Shown in pieces: positions 53,375-62,263 of a DNA stretch of 64,000 nucleotides. The stretch is from Haloferax sulfurifontis ATCC BAA-897. Its GTDB lineage: Archaea > Halobacteriota > Halobacteria > Halobacteriales > Haloferacaceae. A program made the translations under genes and the position numbers. The notes under the pieces are model-generated. The model made no database searches. It was not told the origin of the DNA and saw only the letters and a list, made by a program, of their open reading frames with translations. Numbering within the stretch: the stretch's first letter is position 1; each line of letters begins with the position of its first letter. The DNA lies in assembly GCF_000337835.1 (NCBI RefSeq), contig NZ_AOLM01000017.1, positions 1 to 64,000 on the forward strand, given 5' to 3'.

Positions 53375-54037
53375 ATGAAATCCGTCAGGCTTCGATTCGC
53401 GCCCGACGACGAGCAGATGCACCCGATGCACGAGTTCGTCGTCGACCACGAGGCGTTCGAGCGGACCGAACTCCACCACTGGAACCCGACGGTGACCGAC
53501 AGGAACACCATCGTCTTCGAGGTGTTCGGCTCCGACATCGAGGCCTACGAGGCGGCGCTCGCGGAGACGGAGCGCATCCGGTCGTACGAGGTCTCACAGC
53601 TCCCCGGCGACTCCTTTTTCATCGTGGTGAACGAGCGGCTCGACGCGGCGGGCGCGAGACAGACGGCGGCCGTCACGCGGGGCGACCTCATCGTCGTTCC
53701 GCCGGTCGTCTTCGACGGCGACGGCGCGGTGTCGGTGACGCTCGTCGGCACCGACGACGCCCTCCAGTCGGCGGTCGAGGAGATGCCCGAGGGCCGCGGC
53801 CTCGAAATCGTGCGGGTGCGGGAGTACACGGGTCCGGGGAGCGTCTCCGCCGGGTCGCTGTCGCCCCGCCAGCGCGAGGCCGTCGAGGCCGCCGTCGACT
53901 GCGGCTACTACCGCGAGCCGCGGACGGGGGCGGTCGCCGACGTGGCCGCCCGGCTCGACTGCTCGACGAGCACCGCGGCGGAACACCTGCGAAAGGCGGA
54001 GATGAAAGTCATGGGCGACCTCGTCGACGGGCCGTGA
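53375..54037 (+). CDS. Bat-type helix-turn-helix transcription regulator
   Basis: The protein has 220 aa. The C-terminal 60 residues carry the haloarchaeal HTH-10 domain of bacterio-opsin activators (LSPRQREAVEAAVDCGYYREPR near 155 and SRLDCSTSTAAEHLRKAE-like helix near 190). The N-terminal region is a sensing domain of the type seen in Bat-like proteins, without a recognisable ligand site. Divergent from the nuoCD paralogue and upstream of the nucleotide-salvage genes; its targets are unknown. Confidence 0.85.
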   Translation: MKSVRLRFAPDDEQMHPMHEFVVDHEAFERTELHHWNPTVTDRNTIVFEVFGSDIEAYEAALAETERIRSYEVSQLPGDSFFIVVNERLDAAGARQTAAVTRGDLIVVPPVVFDGDGAVSVTLVGTDDALQSAVEEMPEGRGLEIVRVREYTGPGSVSAGSLSPRQREAVEAAVDCGYYREPRTGAVADVAARLDCSTSTAAEHLRKAEMKVMGDLVDGP

Positions 54038-54121
54038 CCGCGGGTCAGTCCGCGACGACGGTCCGGACCCTGACGACGACTCCGGCTACGGTTCGGCCCG
54101 CGACGGCGGTTTGGGACCGTC

Positions 54122-55093
54122 CTACGGTTCGACCCGCGAGGACGGCTCCGCCCACGGTTCGCTGGTTCCCTCGCCGAACAGCTCCCGCATCAGGATGACG
54201 ATGCTCTCGGGCGGGAACTGCCCGCGCTCGGTGACGATGGCGTCCACGTAGCGCGGCGGCGTCACGTCGAACGCGGGGTTCTTGACGGTCGGGTTGCCGA
54301 GTTCCGCGAGCGTCTCGTCGTCGACGACCTCTGCGGTGTCGCGCATCTCGATATCGACGGTGTGGCCGGTCATCGTCCCCGGGTGGAGCTTGAGCGTCTG
54401 CGCGGCGACCATGATGGGCGTCCCCCGGTCGCGGGCGTTGACCGCGAGGCCGCTCGTCCCGATTTTGTTGACGACGCTCCCGTCGGCCGCGACGGCGTCC
54501 GCGCCGACGAGTACGTGGTCCACGTCGTTGAGGTAACGCCGCGCCGCCGAGTCGACGATGAGCGTGACGGGCACGCCCAGTTCGTCGAGTCGCTTCGCGG
54601 TGATGTGCCCCTGATTTCTGGGTCGGGTCTCCTTGACGACGGCCTCGATGTGTTTCCCCTGCTCGACCGCCGCCTCGACGCACGCCAGCGCGTCCGTCGA
54701 GTGGCAGTGGGTCATGATGGTGTCGCCGTCGCGGAGGCGGTTCGCGCCGACCTCGCCGAGGTCGGCCTGGGCCCGTTCGAGGCGGGCGCGGAACTCGTCG
54801 GCCGACTCGACGACGTTCTGCCGGAGCCCCTCGACGGTCGTACTCGACATGCCGCGGAGGACGTACCGGAGGGCGTTGGGGAGGCTCACGGCGGTCGGCC
54901 GCGTCTCGTAGAGCGCCCGCGCGGCCGTGCGGAGTTCGGCGCGGAACGCCTCGGCGTCGGCGGCGTCGCTCTCCGTGGCCTGCGTCCGAAGCGCCCGCGC
55001 GGCCGCGTCGGCGATGGTCGCCGCGCCGCGAATCTCCATCGTGTCGATTTCCGTCGCGGTGCGCCGGACCTCGGGGTGTACGCGGTCGTCCAT
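54122..55093 (-). CDS. Ribose-1,5-bisphosphate isomerase (eIF2B-related)
   Basis: The protein has 323 aa. It has the eIF2B/MtnA-like fold with TIMTHCHSTDALACVEAAVEQ near 130 (active-site Cys), VKETRPRNQGHITAKRL near 150 and HVLVGADAVAADGSVVNKIGT near 195. Archaeal members interconvert ribose-1,5-bisphosphate and ribulose-1,5-bisphosphate. The gene lies 48 nt downstream of the AMP phosphorylase on the same strand. The pyrimidine-rich CTTTTTCC about 27 nt upstream is a weak promoter candidate. Confidence 0.87.
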   Translation of the reverse strand: MDDRVHPEVRRTATEIDTMEIRGAATIADAAARALRTQATESDAADAEAFRAELRTAARALYETRPTAVSLPNALRYVLRGMSSTTVEGLRQNVVESADEFRARLERAQADLGEVGANRLRDGDTIMTHCHSTDALACVEAAVEQGKHIEAVVKETRPRNQGHITAKRLDELGVPVTLIVDSAARRYLNDVDHVLVGADAVAADGSVVNKIGTSGLAVNARDRGTPIMVAAQTLKLHPGTMTGHTVDIEMRDTAEVVDDETLAELGNPTVKNPAFDVTPPRYVDAIVTERGQFPPESIVILMRELFGEGTSEPWAEPSSRVEP

Positions 55094-55141
55094 GCGGGAA
55101 CTACGGGCGTCGAATGGAAAAAGGTCGCCGCGGCGACGCTC

Positions 55142-56620
55142 TCAGACCCGGTCGACAAGCGCCTCGTCGGGGTGTCGGACCCGGACGGTCTCGACGCGCT
55201 CGGTGAGCGCCTTCGCGTCGGCGAGTTTGTCCTCGGACTCGGCGTGGACCGTAAACAGCGTCTCGCCGCTGGCGGACATCTCGCCGACGCGGCGGTGGAG
55301 TTCGAGGCCCGCGCCGGGGTCTCGCGGCGCGCCGGCCCGGCGGGCGACCTCGTTGACGAGGCGGTTGTTGACGTGCGTGACCACGCCGTCGCGGGTGGCG
55401 CGGACCGCGGCGGTGTGCCGGCCGGGCGAGAGGTCCGCGGCCTCCACGTCGGGGTCGCCGTTCTGCGCGGCGAGTATCTCGCGGAAGGTCTCCTCGGCCC
55501 GCCCGGAGTCGAGGATGTCGGCGGCGTCGGCGTCGACGCCGGTGGACTCGAAAAGCATGTCGGCGAGGCGAATCGCCTTCATGCGGAGGTCGTTCGGGCC
55601 GCCGCCGGCGAGCGTGGCGAGGACCTCGCGGGCTTCGAGCACGGGGCCGACGCCGCGGCCGACCGGCGCGGCCCCGTTCGTGATGGCGCACTCGATGGCC
55701 ATCCCGAGGTGGCCGCCGACGCGGTTGAAGTCCTCCGCGAGTTCGCGCGCCTCCGCGAGGCTCTCGACTTTCGCGCCCTCGCCGTAGGGGATGTCCACGA
55801 CCACGTTGGTCGAGCCGGCGCTCTTTTTCTTCGAGAGGACCGAGGCGATGAGCTGTCCCTTGGGGTCGATAGAAAGCGGCGTCTCGGCGCGGATGATGCG
55901 GTCGTCGACCGGCGAGAGGTTCACCGCGCCGCCCCAGACGAGACAGCCGCCGGTCTCCCCGACGATGTCGCGTATCTCCGGCACGGAGAACTCCACGTCG
56001 CAGAGGACCTCCATCGTGTCGGCGGTGCCCGCCGCGGAGGTGACGGCCCGCGAGGAGGTCTTCGGAATCTTCAGCCCCGCCGCGGCGACGATGGGGACGA
56101 GAATCGGCGTGACGCGGTTGCCCGCGACGCCGCCGATTGAGTGTTTGTCGGCGATGACCGGCTCTTCCCACGCGATGGATTCGCCGATGTCCGCCATCGA
56201 CTCCGTGAGGTGCATCGTCTCCTCCATGGACAGCCCGTTCGTGTAGGTCGCGGAGACGAACGCGCCGAGTTCCACGTCGGCGAGGCGCTCCTCGTAGATG
56301 TCGCGGACGAGTCGGGACAGTTCGTCCGCGTCGAGTTCGATGTCGTCGAGCTTCTTGCGGATGTAGTACACCGAGTCCGGTTGCGGCGCGACCGACACCT
56401 CGACTGCGCCTTCGAGGTGGTCGAGACGGCGCGTCACCCCGAGGGTCCCCTCGGAGACGAGTTCGTCCGTCAGTTCCACGATGCCGATAGTCGTCCGCCC
56501 GTCCCGGCGCAGTTGGACGCGTTCGAGGGCGTGAACCCCGAGTTCGGCCGCGTCGCTCTCGTTCAGGAGGACCGTCGGAGACCGGGTTCCGATGTCGATG
56601 TGCTCGGCGACGAGTTGCAT
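55142..56620 (-). CDS. deoA: AMP phosphorylase
   Basis: The protein has 492 aa, close to the roughly 500 aa of archaeal AMP phosphorylases. An N-terminal 80-residue extension precedes the thymidine-phosphorylase fold. The phosphate/nucleoside motif KHSIGGVAGNRVTPI is near residue 155 and the SSRAVTSAAGTADTMEVL segment near 185. The enzyme splits AMP with phosphate into adenine and ribose-1,5-bisphosphate, the entry to the RuBisCO route. It precedes the isomerase gene on the same strand. Confidence 0.9.
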   Translation of the reverse strand: MQLVAEHIDIGTRSPTVLLNESDAAELGVHALERVQLRRDGRTTIGIVELTDELVSEGTLGVTRRLDHLEGAVEVSVAPQPDSVYYIRKKLDDIELDADELSRLVRDIYEERLADVELGAFVSATYTNGLSMEETMHLTESMADIGESIAWEEPVIADKHSIGGVAGNRVTPILVPIVAAAGLKIPKTSSRAVTSAAGTADTMEVLCDVEFSVPEIRDIVGETGGCLVWGGAVNLSPVDDRIIRAETPLSIDPKGQLIASVLSKKKSAGSTNVVVDIPYGEGAKVESLAEARELAEDFNRVGGHLGMAIECAITNGAAPVGRGVGPVLEAREVLATLAGGGPNDLRMKAIRLADMLFESTGVDADAADILDSGRAEETFREILAAQNGDPDVEAADLSPGRHTAAVRATRDGVVTHVNNRLVNEVARRAGAPRDPGAGLELHRRVGEMSASGETLFTVHAESEDKLADAKALTERVETVRVRHPDEALVDRV

Positions 56621-56680
56621 ACCCGATGGTCGGACGATACCGTCAAGAAATCGACCCCGAGTCCCGGGGAGGGAGAACGC

Positions 56681-57106
56681 CTACGCGAGCCGGGATTCGA
56701 CGAGGTTCTTCAGGTCGTCGTAGCCGCGGACGCCGACGAGCTGTTCGACCGCCTCGCCGCCGGCGAAAAGCACCATCGTCGGGACGCCCCGGACCTGGTA
56801 CTGGGCGGCGAGCTCCTGGTTCGCGTCCACGTCGACCTTGGCGACCGCGGCGTCGGTGGTCTCCGCGAGCTTCTTCACGGTGGGTTCGAGCATCTTGCAC
56901 GGACCGCACCAGTCCGCATAGAAGTCAACGAGCACCACGTCGTACGAGGCGACGGCGTCTTCCAGTTCGTCCGCGCCGTCGACGTGGACGGGTTCTGCCG
57001 GCCCAGTCGCGGCTTCTTTCACCGCAGTTCCGCCGTCTCCGCGGAGCTTGGATTCGAGTTGTTCGCGTTTCTGCTTCCGGATGTCGGTCAGTTCGTCGTC
57101 GGACAT
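56681..57106 (-). CDS. trxA: Thioredoxin
   Basis: The protein has 141 aa. The WCGPC active site with DWCGPCKMLEPTVKKLAE is near residue 62-68, and the cis-proline segment GVPTMVLFAGG near 108. An N-terminal extension of about 40 residues (QKREQLESKL) precedes the fold. It reduces protein disulfides. The ATG at 57106 is chosen over one 14 codons upstream because it gives the usual haloarchaeal length. It precedes deoA by about 60 nt on the same strand and may be cotranscribed. Confidence 0.9.
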   Translation of the reverse strand: MSDDELTDIRKQKREQLESKLRGDGGTAVKEAATGPAEPVHVDGADELEDAVASYDVVLVDFYADWCGPCKMLEPTVKKLAETTDAAVAKVDVDANQELAAQYQVRGVPTMVLFAGGEAVEQLVGVRGYDDLKNLVESRLA

Positions 57107-57237
57107 ACCTACCGATACCGGCCGCGTCCTAATAACGGTTTTGCACAATTAGAGCAATAATGTCTGCAATCACAGAGACGTGGTAACAGTGTGCATTGAA
57201 TGGAGCGACGCTGTGATTCACGGCGAGAGTCCGGTGA

Positions 57238-57269
57238 GAAACGACGGGGAACGACGGGAAACAACGGGA
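57238..57269. repeat. Three imperfect 10-bp repeats (AACGACGGGR)
   Basis: The units AACGACGGGG, AACGACGGGA and AACAACGGGA follow one another without spacers in the 261-nt gap upstream of trxA and downstream of a small membrane gene. They could be an array of operator half-sites or a slippage product. Confidence 0.4.
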
Positions 57270-57367
57270 AAAAGGCGAAAACGGCGGTGAGAGAACGTGG
57301 CGAGCACGACCGCAGTCAGGACGATTCGAAAGCGGTTCGGAACGTGGAGACGGGTCGGCGAGCGCGG

Positions 57368-57661
57368 TCAGTCGACGTACAGCGAGTAGGTGATGACCGC
57401 GAAGCCGACGAGCGTCAACACCGAGTCGAAGAGCAGTCCGGTGGCGAGGTCGACGTTGAGAATCACGTCGAGCGCGCCGCCGAGCATCGCGCCGAGCGTG
57501 ACGACGCCGAAGCCGAGCGCGAGCGCGCGGAGCGACGCCGCCCCGGTGTTCCGGTACGCCTTGTAGCTGAAGTAGGTGATGAGCCCGCCGAGGACGAGGA
57601 TGCCCGTCTTGACGACGATAATCATCGTCGCTATCGTCGGCGAGGCGCTGAGGTGCCCCAT
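57368..57661 (-). CDS. Three-helix membrane protein partnered with an HTH regulator
   Basis: The protein has 97 aa with three hydrophobic helices (TMIIVVKTGILVLGGLITYF; LGFGVVTLGAMLGGALDVIL; LVGFAVITYSLY). The start codon overlaps the stop of the upstream HTH gene by one base (TGATG), so the two are translationally coupled. In haloarchaea such pairs are common and look like a regulator with a membrane sensor or effector. Function unknown. Confidence 0.7.
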   Translation of the reverse strand: MGHLSASPTIATMIIVVKTGILVLGGLITYFSYKAYRNTGAASLRALALGFGVVTLGAMLGGALDVILNVDLATGLLFDSVLTLVGFAVITYSLYVD

Positions 57662-58035
57662 CAGGTCTCCCTCCGGACCCGCGACCAGATGTCCGCGAGG
57701 CGTTCGTCGGGCGTCTGCTCGGGGCGGCCGACCGCGACGTCGAAGTCGCGGTCCTCGTTGAGCGCGATTCGCACCTCGTCGAAGGCGACCTCGTAGGTCG
57801 TCGCGTGGTGGCCGTCCGCGCGAATCTGGGTCCCCTCGGCGAGGAGCGCCGCGTCCGTGAGCAGGTCCAGCTTCCTGTACGTCGTCGAAAGCGGGATGTC
57901 ACACGTGTCTGAGATTTCGCTTGCCGTCATGGGTTCTTCGAGTCCTCTGATGATGGCTCGGGCGTCCGCGTCGTCGAGCGCGTCGAGCACCGCCGTCAGT
58001 TCGGCCGACTCCATCGCGGACCGGTCGCGCGCCAT
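57661..58035 (-). CDS. ArsR-like winged helix regulator
   Basis: The protein has 124 aa. A winged HTH spans about residues 15-75, with the recognition helix in EISDTCDIPLSTTYRKLDLLTDAALL, followed by a wing and an acidic linker (FDEVRIALNEDRDFDVAVG). No metal ligand or sensor cysteine is evident. It probably controls itself and its partner membrane protein at 57368. Its start lies in an AT-rich spot (TTAATAAG, near 58055) upstream. Confidence 0.8.
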   Translation of the reverse strand: MARDRSAMESAELTAVLDALDDADARAIIRGLEEPMTASEISDTCDIPLSTTYRKLDLLTDAALLAEGTQIRADGHHATTYEVAFDEVRIALNEDRDFDVAVGRPEQTPDERLADIWSRVRRET

Positions 58036-58062
58036 TACCCAGACTCACCGACGAGAGCCTTA

Positions 58063-59409
58063 TTAACTCTCCGGGTCGGGCTCGTCGCTATCCGCCGATT
58101 CGGGGGCTGTGTCGTACGCGCCCTCCATTCTGAGGGCCCCCGCGCGGGCCAACACCGCGGGCGTTCGACAGACGCCCGGCGCGCCCGTCGCCTGCGGCAC
58201 CGCGCAGTTGTTGCAGTTCTCGCAGACGACCCGCGTGTCGGCCGCCACGTCGCGGCCGAGCAGTCGCGCCGGGAGCTCCGGTTCGGCGTAGAACGGCCGG
58301 GCCATCCCGACGGCGTCGCAGGCGTCGCCGAGCAGTCGGTCGATGTGGCCGCGCTCGCGGATGCCGCCCTCGCAGAGCACGGGCACCGAGACGGCGTCGC
58401 GGACGCGGCGGCACAGGTCGGCGTTCCACGCCGGGTCGAAGTCGTACCACGCCGCTTCGATTCGGTTGCCGAGTTCGACGAGTCGCGCCCGGAGCGGGCC
58501 GCCGAAGGCCGCGGCGTAGCCGTCGCGGTAGCGGTCGTCGCGCCACGCGCGGGCCGGGAACGACCCCCGGACGATGCTCGCGTCCCAGAACACCGACCCC
58601 GAGACGGGGACGAGCGCGTCGTAGCCGGCGTCGTCGAGGCGGCGGCAGATGTCGACCGCGTCGGCCTCGGTCAGGCGTCGGCGGACGCCGGGCGGCGCGG
58701 CCGTCTCGGCCGGCGCTTTCGTCATGAGCGGCACGTCGCCCGCCCGCCCGCGGACCTCGTCGGCGACGACCTCCAGAAACCGGACGCCGTCGCCGAACTC
58801 GTCGTCCCGGCGGTTGTAGAACGGCGAGAGGAACTGGTGGACGACGCCCATGTTCGCGCCGGCGACGTGGACAACGTCGTAGCCGGCGTCGACGGCCATC
58901 GCCGCGGAGCGGCCGAAGTCCGCCGCGAGGTCGTACACCTCCTCGGTCGTCATGACGTGGGCGTCGTAGTCGAGAAAGCCGAGGCCGTCGAGCAGTCTGA
59001 GGAGCCGCGGCGGCCGGGAGACGGCGAGCTGTCGCAGGTCGGGGTGGTCCCGTCGGTACGCGGCGTGCCACGTCTCCATGCTCCGCAGGCCGCCGTACTC
59101 CAACTGGACCGCGACGGCCGCGCCGTGGTCGTGGAGTCGCTCCGTCACCGCCGACAGCGACGCCGCGAACTCGGGGTCCGCGATGCGGGTCATCCCCGGC
59201 GCGGCACAGCCGCCCGTCTCGCGGACGATGGTCGCGCCCTGACAGACGAGGCCCGCGCCGGCCCGCGCCGCGGGTTCGAGTTCCGCCGCGAGGCGCACGG
59301 GCGCGTCGGGTCCGGTGCCCGCGCATTCGAGGACCGGCGCGCGGTAGAGCCGGTTTCGGAGCGTGAGCCCGCCGATGTCGAGCGGGTCGTCGAGCCGAGG
59401 AGTCGCCAT
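58063..59409 (-). CDS. NADH:flavin oxidoreductase, old yellow enzyme family
   Basis: The protein has 448 aa with a TIM-barrel OYE fold: N-terminal LRNRLYRAPVLEC, CQGATIVRETGG near 76, VHVAGANMGVVHQFLSPFYNRR near 185 (substrate His/Asn), LCEGGIRERGHIDRLL near 330 and GMARPFYAEPELP near 360. A cysteine group CENCNNC plus a fourth cysteine 11 residues later near 405-420 resembles the 4Fe-4S motif of 2,4-dienoyl-CoA reductase-type relatives, but the second FAD/NAD domain of those enzymes is absent. It reduces activated alkenes, substrate unknown. The ATG at 59409 starts directly before the barrel. Confidence 0.82.
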   Translation of the reverse strand: MATPRLDDPLDIGGLTLRNRLYRAPVLECAGTGPDAPVRLAAELEPAARAGAGLVCQGATIVRETGGCAAPGMTRIADPEFAASLSAVTERLHDHGAAVAVQLEYGGLRSMETWHAAYRRDHPDLRQLAVSRPPRLLRLLDGLGFLDYDAHVMTTEEVYDLAADFGRSAAMAVDAGYDVVHVAGANMGVVHQFLSPFYNRRDDEFGDGVRFLEVVADEVRGRAGDVPLMTKAPAETAAPPGVRRRLTEADAVDICRRLDDAGYDALVPVSGSVFWDASIVRGSFPARAWRDDRYRDGYAAAFGGPLRARLVELGNRIEAAWYDFDPAWNADLCRRVRDAVSVPVLCEGGIRERGHIDRLLGDACDAVGMARPFYAEPELPARLLGRDVAADTRVVCENCNNCAVPQATGAPGVCRTPAVLARAGALRMEGAYDTAPESADSDEPDPES

Positions 59410-59501
59410 GAGAGAAACGTGGCGCGCGAGCGACGTAAATCGACGCGGCGGTCGGTCGCCACCGGTCAACCTTCTTACCCGTCGCCGCCGATGACCGTCT
59501 C

Positions 59502-60530
59502 ATGAACCCCGAACCGTTCAGGTACGACTCGGAGGTGCCGCCGGGCGAGGTGCGACACCTCAGATACGAAATCAGCGAGACGTACCTCGGCGACCCCGTC
59601 GAGATACCCGTCACGGTCATCAACGGCGAGCAGGGCGGGCCGTCGGTCTTCATGACCGCGGCGCTCCACGGCGACGAGCTCAACGGCGTGAAGGTGATGC
59701 AGGAGGTCGCGAGCCGGTACAACCCCGCGGACATCCACGGCACCATCGTCTGCATCCACGTGGCGAACGTCCCCGGCTACCTCGCCCAACAGCGCTACAT
59801 CCCCATCTACGACCTCGACCTGAACCGGTCGTTCCCCGGCCGCGACGGCGCGAACACGGCCGAGCGCATGGCGAACCAAATCTACCGCCGGTTCGTCGAG
59901 CCCTGCGACCTCGGCATCGACTTCCACACCTCGACGCGCAACCGGACGACGATGTACCACGTCCGCGCCGACATGAACCGCCCCGAGGTCGCACGCCTCG
60001 CGCGGTCGTTCGGCGCGAACCTCATCCTCTCGGGCGAGGCCGAGGCGAGTTCGCTCCGCACCGTCGCCACCAACGACGGGATTCCGACCATCACCGTCGA
60101 GATGGGCCGCGCCCACCGCTTCCAGCCGGCGATGGTCGACCGCGCGCTCGACGGCGTCGAGAGCGTCCTCGCCGAGTACGGCGTCCTCCCGGACGAGGCG
60201 GTCAGCTGGCCGGGCTGGTCGCGCGTCATCGACTCCGCGACCGACAAGACGTGGCTCCGCGCCGACGTGGGCGGCCTCGTCGAGATGCAGTACGGCGACG
60301 TGCCCCTCGTCCACGAGGGCGACACCATCTGCACCATCTCGGACCACTTCAAGACGAGAGAAAAGCGCGTCTCTGCGCCCTTTACCGGCCTCGTCGCCGG
60401 CGTCCTCCAGAACCCCGTCGCCGCGCCCGGCCACCCGCTCTGTCACCTCGTCAGCGTCGACGACGCGACGCTCCGCGAGATAGAGCGCGAAATCGAGGCC
60501 GGCGAGTTCACGGAACGCCCGTGGAGTTAG
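59502..60530 (+). CDS. Succinylglutamate desuccinylase/aspartoacylase-like zinc hydrolase
   Basis: The protein has 342 aa. Zinc ligands of the family are visible as H and E in AALHGDELNGVKV near residue 55 and H in IDFHTSTRN near 143. The second half continues to LSGEAEASSLRTVATNDGIPTITVEMG (catalytic Glu near 203), after which a small beta domain ends the protein. The family removes acyl groups from amino acids, and haloarchaeal members are often involved in osmolyte or amide metabolism; substrate unassigned. Confidence 0.82.
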   Translation: MNPEPFRYDSEVPPGEVRHLRYEISETYLGDPVEIPVTVINGEQGGPSVFMTAALHGDELNGVKVMQEVASRYNPADIHGTIVCIHVANVPGYLAQQRYIPIYDLDLNRSFPGRDGANTAERMANQIYRRFVEPCDLGIDFHTSTRNRTTMYHVRADMNRPEVARLARSFGANLILSGEAEASSLRTVATNDGIPTITVEMGRAHRFQPAMVDRALDGVESVLAEYGVLPDEAVSWPGWSRVIDSATDKTWLRADVGGLVEMQYGDVPLVHEGDTICTISDHFKTREKRVSAPFTGLVAGVLQNPVAAPGHPLCHLVSVDDATLREIEREIEAGEFTERPWS

Positions 60531-60579
60531 GCGGGGCGCGTCGAATCAGACGCGCTCGTGTCGCCGCCGCCCCGCTCGG

Positions 60580-60789
60580 TCAGTCGTCCGCGCCGACCTG
60601 CTCGTGGGTGTGGTGGAAAAACCGGACGTGCGGCCGCCCGTCGCGTTCGACCGGCTCGAAGCAGACGCGCCGGTAGCGCTCGTTGTCGAGGAGATTGACG
60701 AGCAGGCCGCGGTCGTGGAGCGAGACCGAGTCGTAGGGCGTCGAACAGACCGGACACAGCTCCGGGTCGGTCGCGTCGCTCACCGTCAT
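60580..60789 (-). CDS. Small zinc-binding-type protein
   Basis: The protein has 69 aa with CPVC at about residue 12 and a third cysteine in YRRVCFEPVERDG plus histidines in VRFFHHTHEQVG. These ligands suggest a small zinc or iron site. Its start overlaps the macrodomain stop by four bases, so both are cotranscribed. Function unknown. Confidence 0.65.
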   Translation of the reverse strand: MTVSDATDPELCPVCSTPYDSVSLHDRGLLVNLLDNERYRRVCFEPVERDGRPHVRFFHHTHEQVGADD

Positions 60790-61304
60790 TTTCCGGTCCC
60801 CGACCCGACCGCGTCGGCGACCCGCGAAACCGTCTCGAACTCGTCGTCCGCGTAGGCGATGAACCGAACGTCGCGGAGCGAACTCGGCTCGAACGCCGCG
60901 AGTTCCTCGCAGATGAGTCGCGCGCCGTCGGCGAGGTCGAACCCGGCGACGCCACAGCCGAGCGCCGGAATCACGAGCGACTCACAGCCGCGGTCGTCCG
61001 CGGCCCGCAGGGCGTTTCGCGTGGCGTCGCGGATGCTCTCGGCGGTCGCCCGCCCGTCGCCGTAGTGGGGCATCGCCGCGGCGTGAATCACGACCTCGGC
61101 GTCGAGGTCGAAGGCGTCGGTGACGGCGGCCGCGCCGAGGGCTATCGGCCCCTTCGCCATCGCCGCGTCGTTCAGTTCGGGACCGCCGCCGCGACGGAGC
61201 GCGCCCGCGACGCCGGAGCCCATCCGGAGGCTCGTCCCCGCGGCGTTCACCAGCGCGTCGGCCGACTGGGCGGCGATGTCGCCCTGTACGACGGTGTACT
61301 CCAC
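60786..61304 (-). CDS. Macrodomain protein (ADP-ribose binding)
   Basis: The protein has 172 aa. The macrodomain features VVQGDIAAQSADALVNAAGTSLRMG near 5-30, with the adenine-binding Asp, and IPALGCGVAGFDL near 112 with the phosphate loop are intact. Such domains bind or hydrolyse ADP-ribose on proteins or O-acetyl-ADP-ribose. It is one base from the downstream aldo/keto reductase gene's stop and overlaps a Cys/His mini-protein by four bases. Confidence 0.85.
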   Translation of the reverse strand: MEYTVVQGDIAAQSADALVNAAGTSLRMGSGVAGALRRGGGPELNDAAMAKGPIALGAAAVTDAFDLDAEVVIHAAAMPHYGDGRATAESIRDATRNALRAADDRGCESLVIPALGCGVAGFDLADGARLICEELAAFEPSSLRDVRFIAYADDEFETVSRVADAVGSGTGK

Positions 61305-61305
61305 G

Positions 61306-62151
61306 TCAGGCCAGTCGGTCCATGTCCTCGTCGTCGAGGTCGATGTGCGAGGCCGCCACGTTGTCGCGGAGGTGCGAGACGCTGGACGTGCCGGGGATGG
61401 GAAGCATCACGTCGGAGCGGTACAGGAGCCACGCGAGGGCGATCTGCTGGGGCGTCGCGTCGTGTTTCGCCGCGACCGCGGAGACGGCGTCGGCCCGGTC
61501 GCCGAGGTCGCCCGCGCCCAGCGGGTACCACGGGATGAAGCCGATGCCGTACTCCTCGCAGGCGTCGAGGCTCGCCTCGAACTCGCGGTCGCCGATGTTG
61601 AAGCGGTTCTGGACCGTGGCGATGTCGACGATGTCGCGCGCCTCGTCGAGCTGTTCGACCGAGACGTTCGAGAGGCCGACGTGCCGAATCAGTCCCTCGT
61701 CTTTCATCTCGGCGAGCGCGTGGACCGAGTCCTCGAAGGAGACGTGCGGGTCGGGGCGGTGAAGCTGATAGAGGTCGATGGTGTCCACGCGGAGGCGGTC
61801 GAGGCTTCCGAGGACGGCGTTCCGGAGGTAGTCGGGGTCGCCGTTGGGCTTCCAGTCGCCGTCGGTGTTGCGGAGCAGACCGCCCTTCGTGGCGACCACG
61901 AGGTCGTCCGGGTAGGGCGCGAGCGCCTCGCCGATGAGGCGCTCGGAGACGGCGGGGCCGTAGGAGTCCGCCGTGTCGATGAGGTCGACGCCGTGGACGA
62001 GCGACTCGTGGAGGACCTTCTTCGCGTTCTCCACGTCGTCCGGCTCGCCGATGATGTCGTCGCCGGTGATGCGCATCGCGCCGAAGCCGAGTCGGTGAAC
62101 CGTGAGGTCGCCGCCGATGTCGAACGTGCCGCTGGCGTTTTCGAGTCCCAT
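61306..62151 (-). CDS. Aldo/keto reductase
   Basis: The protein has 281 aa. The catalytic tetrad is visible as DTADSYG (near 48), VATKGGL (near 78) and LYQLHRPD (near 119), with the NADPH-binding end LPIPGTSSVSHL. The enzyme reduces aldehydes or ketones. The ATG at 62151 (MGLENASGTF) is preferred because the longer frame upstream lacks the family fold. It converges with the macrodomain pair rather than being controlled by it; specificity is unknown. Confidence 0.85.
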   Translation of the reverse strand: MGLENASGTFDIGGDLTVHRLGFGAMRITGDDIIGEPDDVENAKKVLHESLVHGVDLIDTADSYGPAVSERLIGEALAPYPDDLVVATKGGLLRNTDGDWKPNGDPDYLRNAVLGSLDRLRVDTIDLYQLHRPDPHVSFEDSVHALAEMKDEGLIRHVGLSNVSVEQLDEARDIVDIATVQNRFNIGDREFEASLDACEEYGIGFIPWYPLGAGDLGDRADAVSAVAAKHDATPQQIALAWLLYRSDVMLPIPGTSSVSHLRDNVAASHIDLDDEDMDRLA

Positions 62152-62263
62152 AGATGACAGTTCGTCGCCAGACACCTGTGCGTTTCGCTGGGGGAAATCG
62201 ACCGCAGAGGGCGGTGCCCGCGACCGCCGAAACCCACACCCGTCGGCGGTCCTAACGGTCGCT

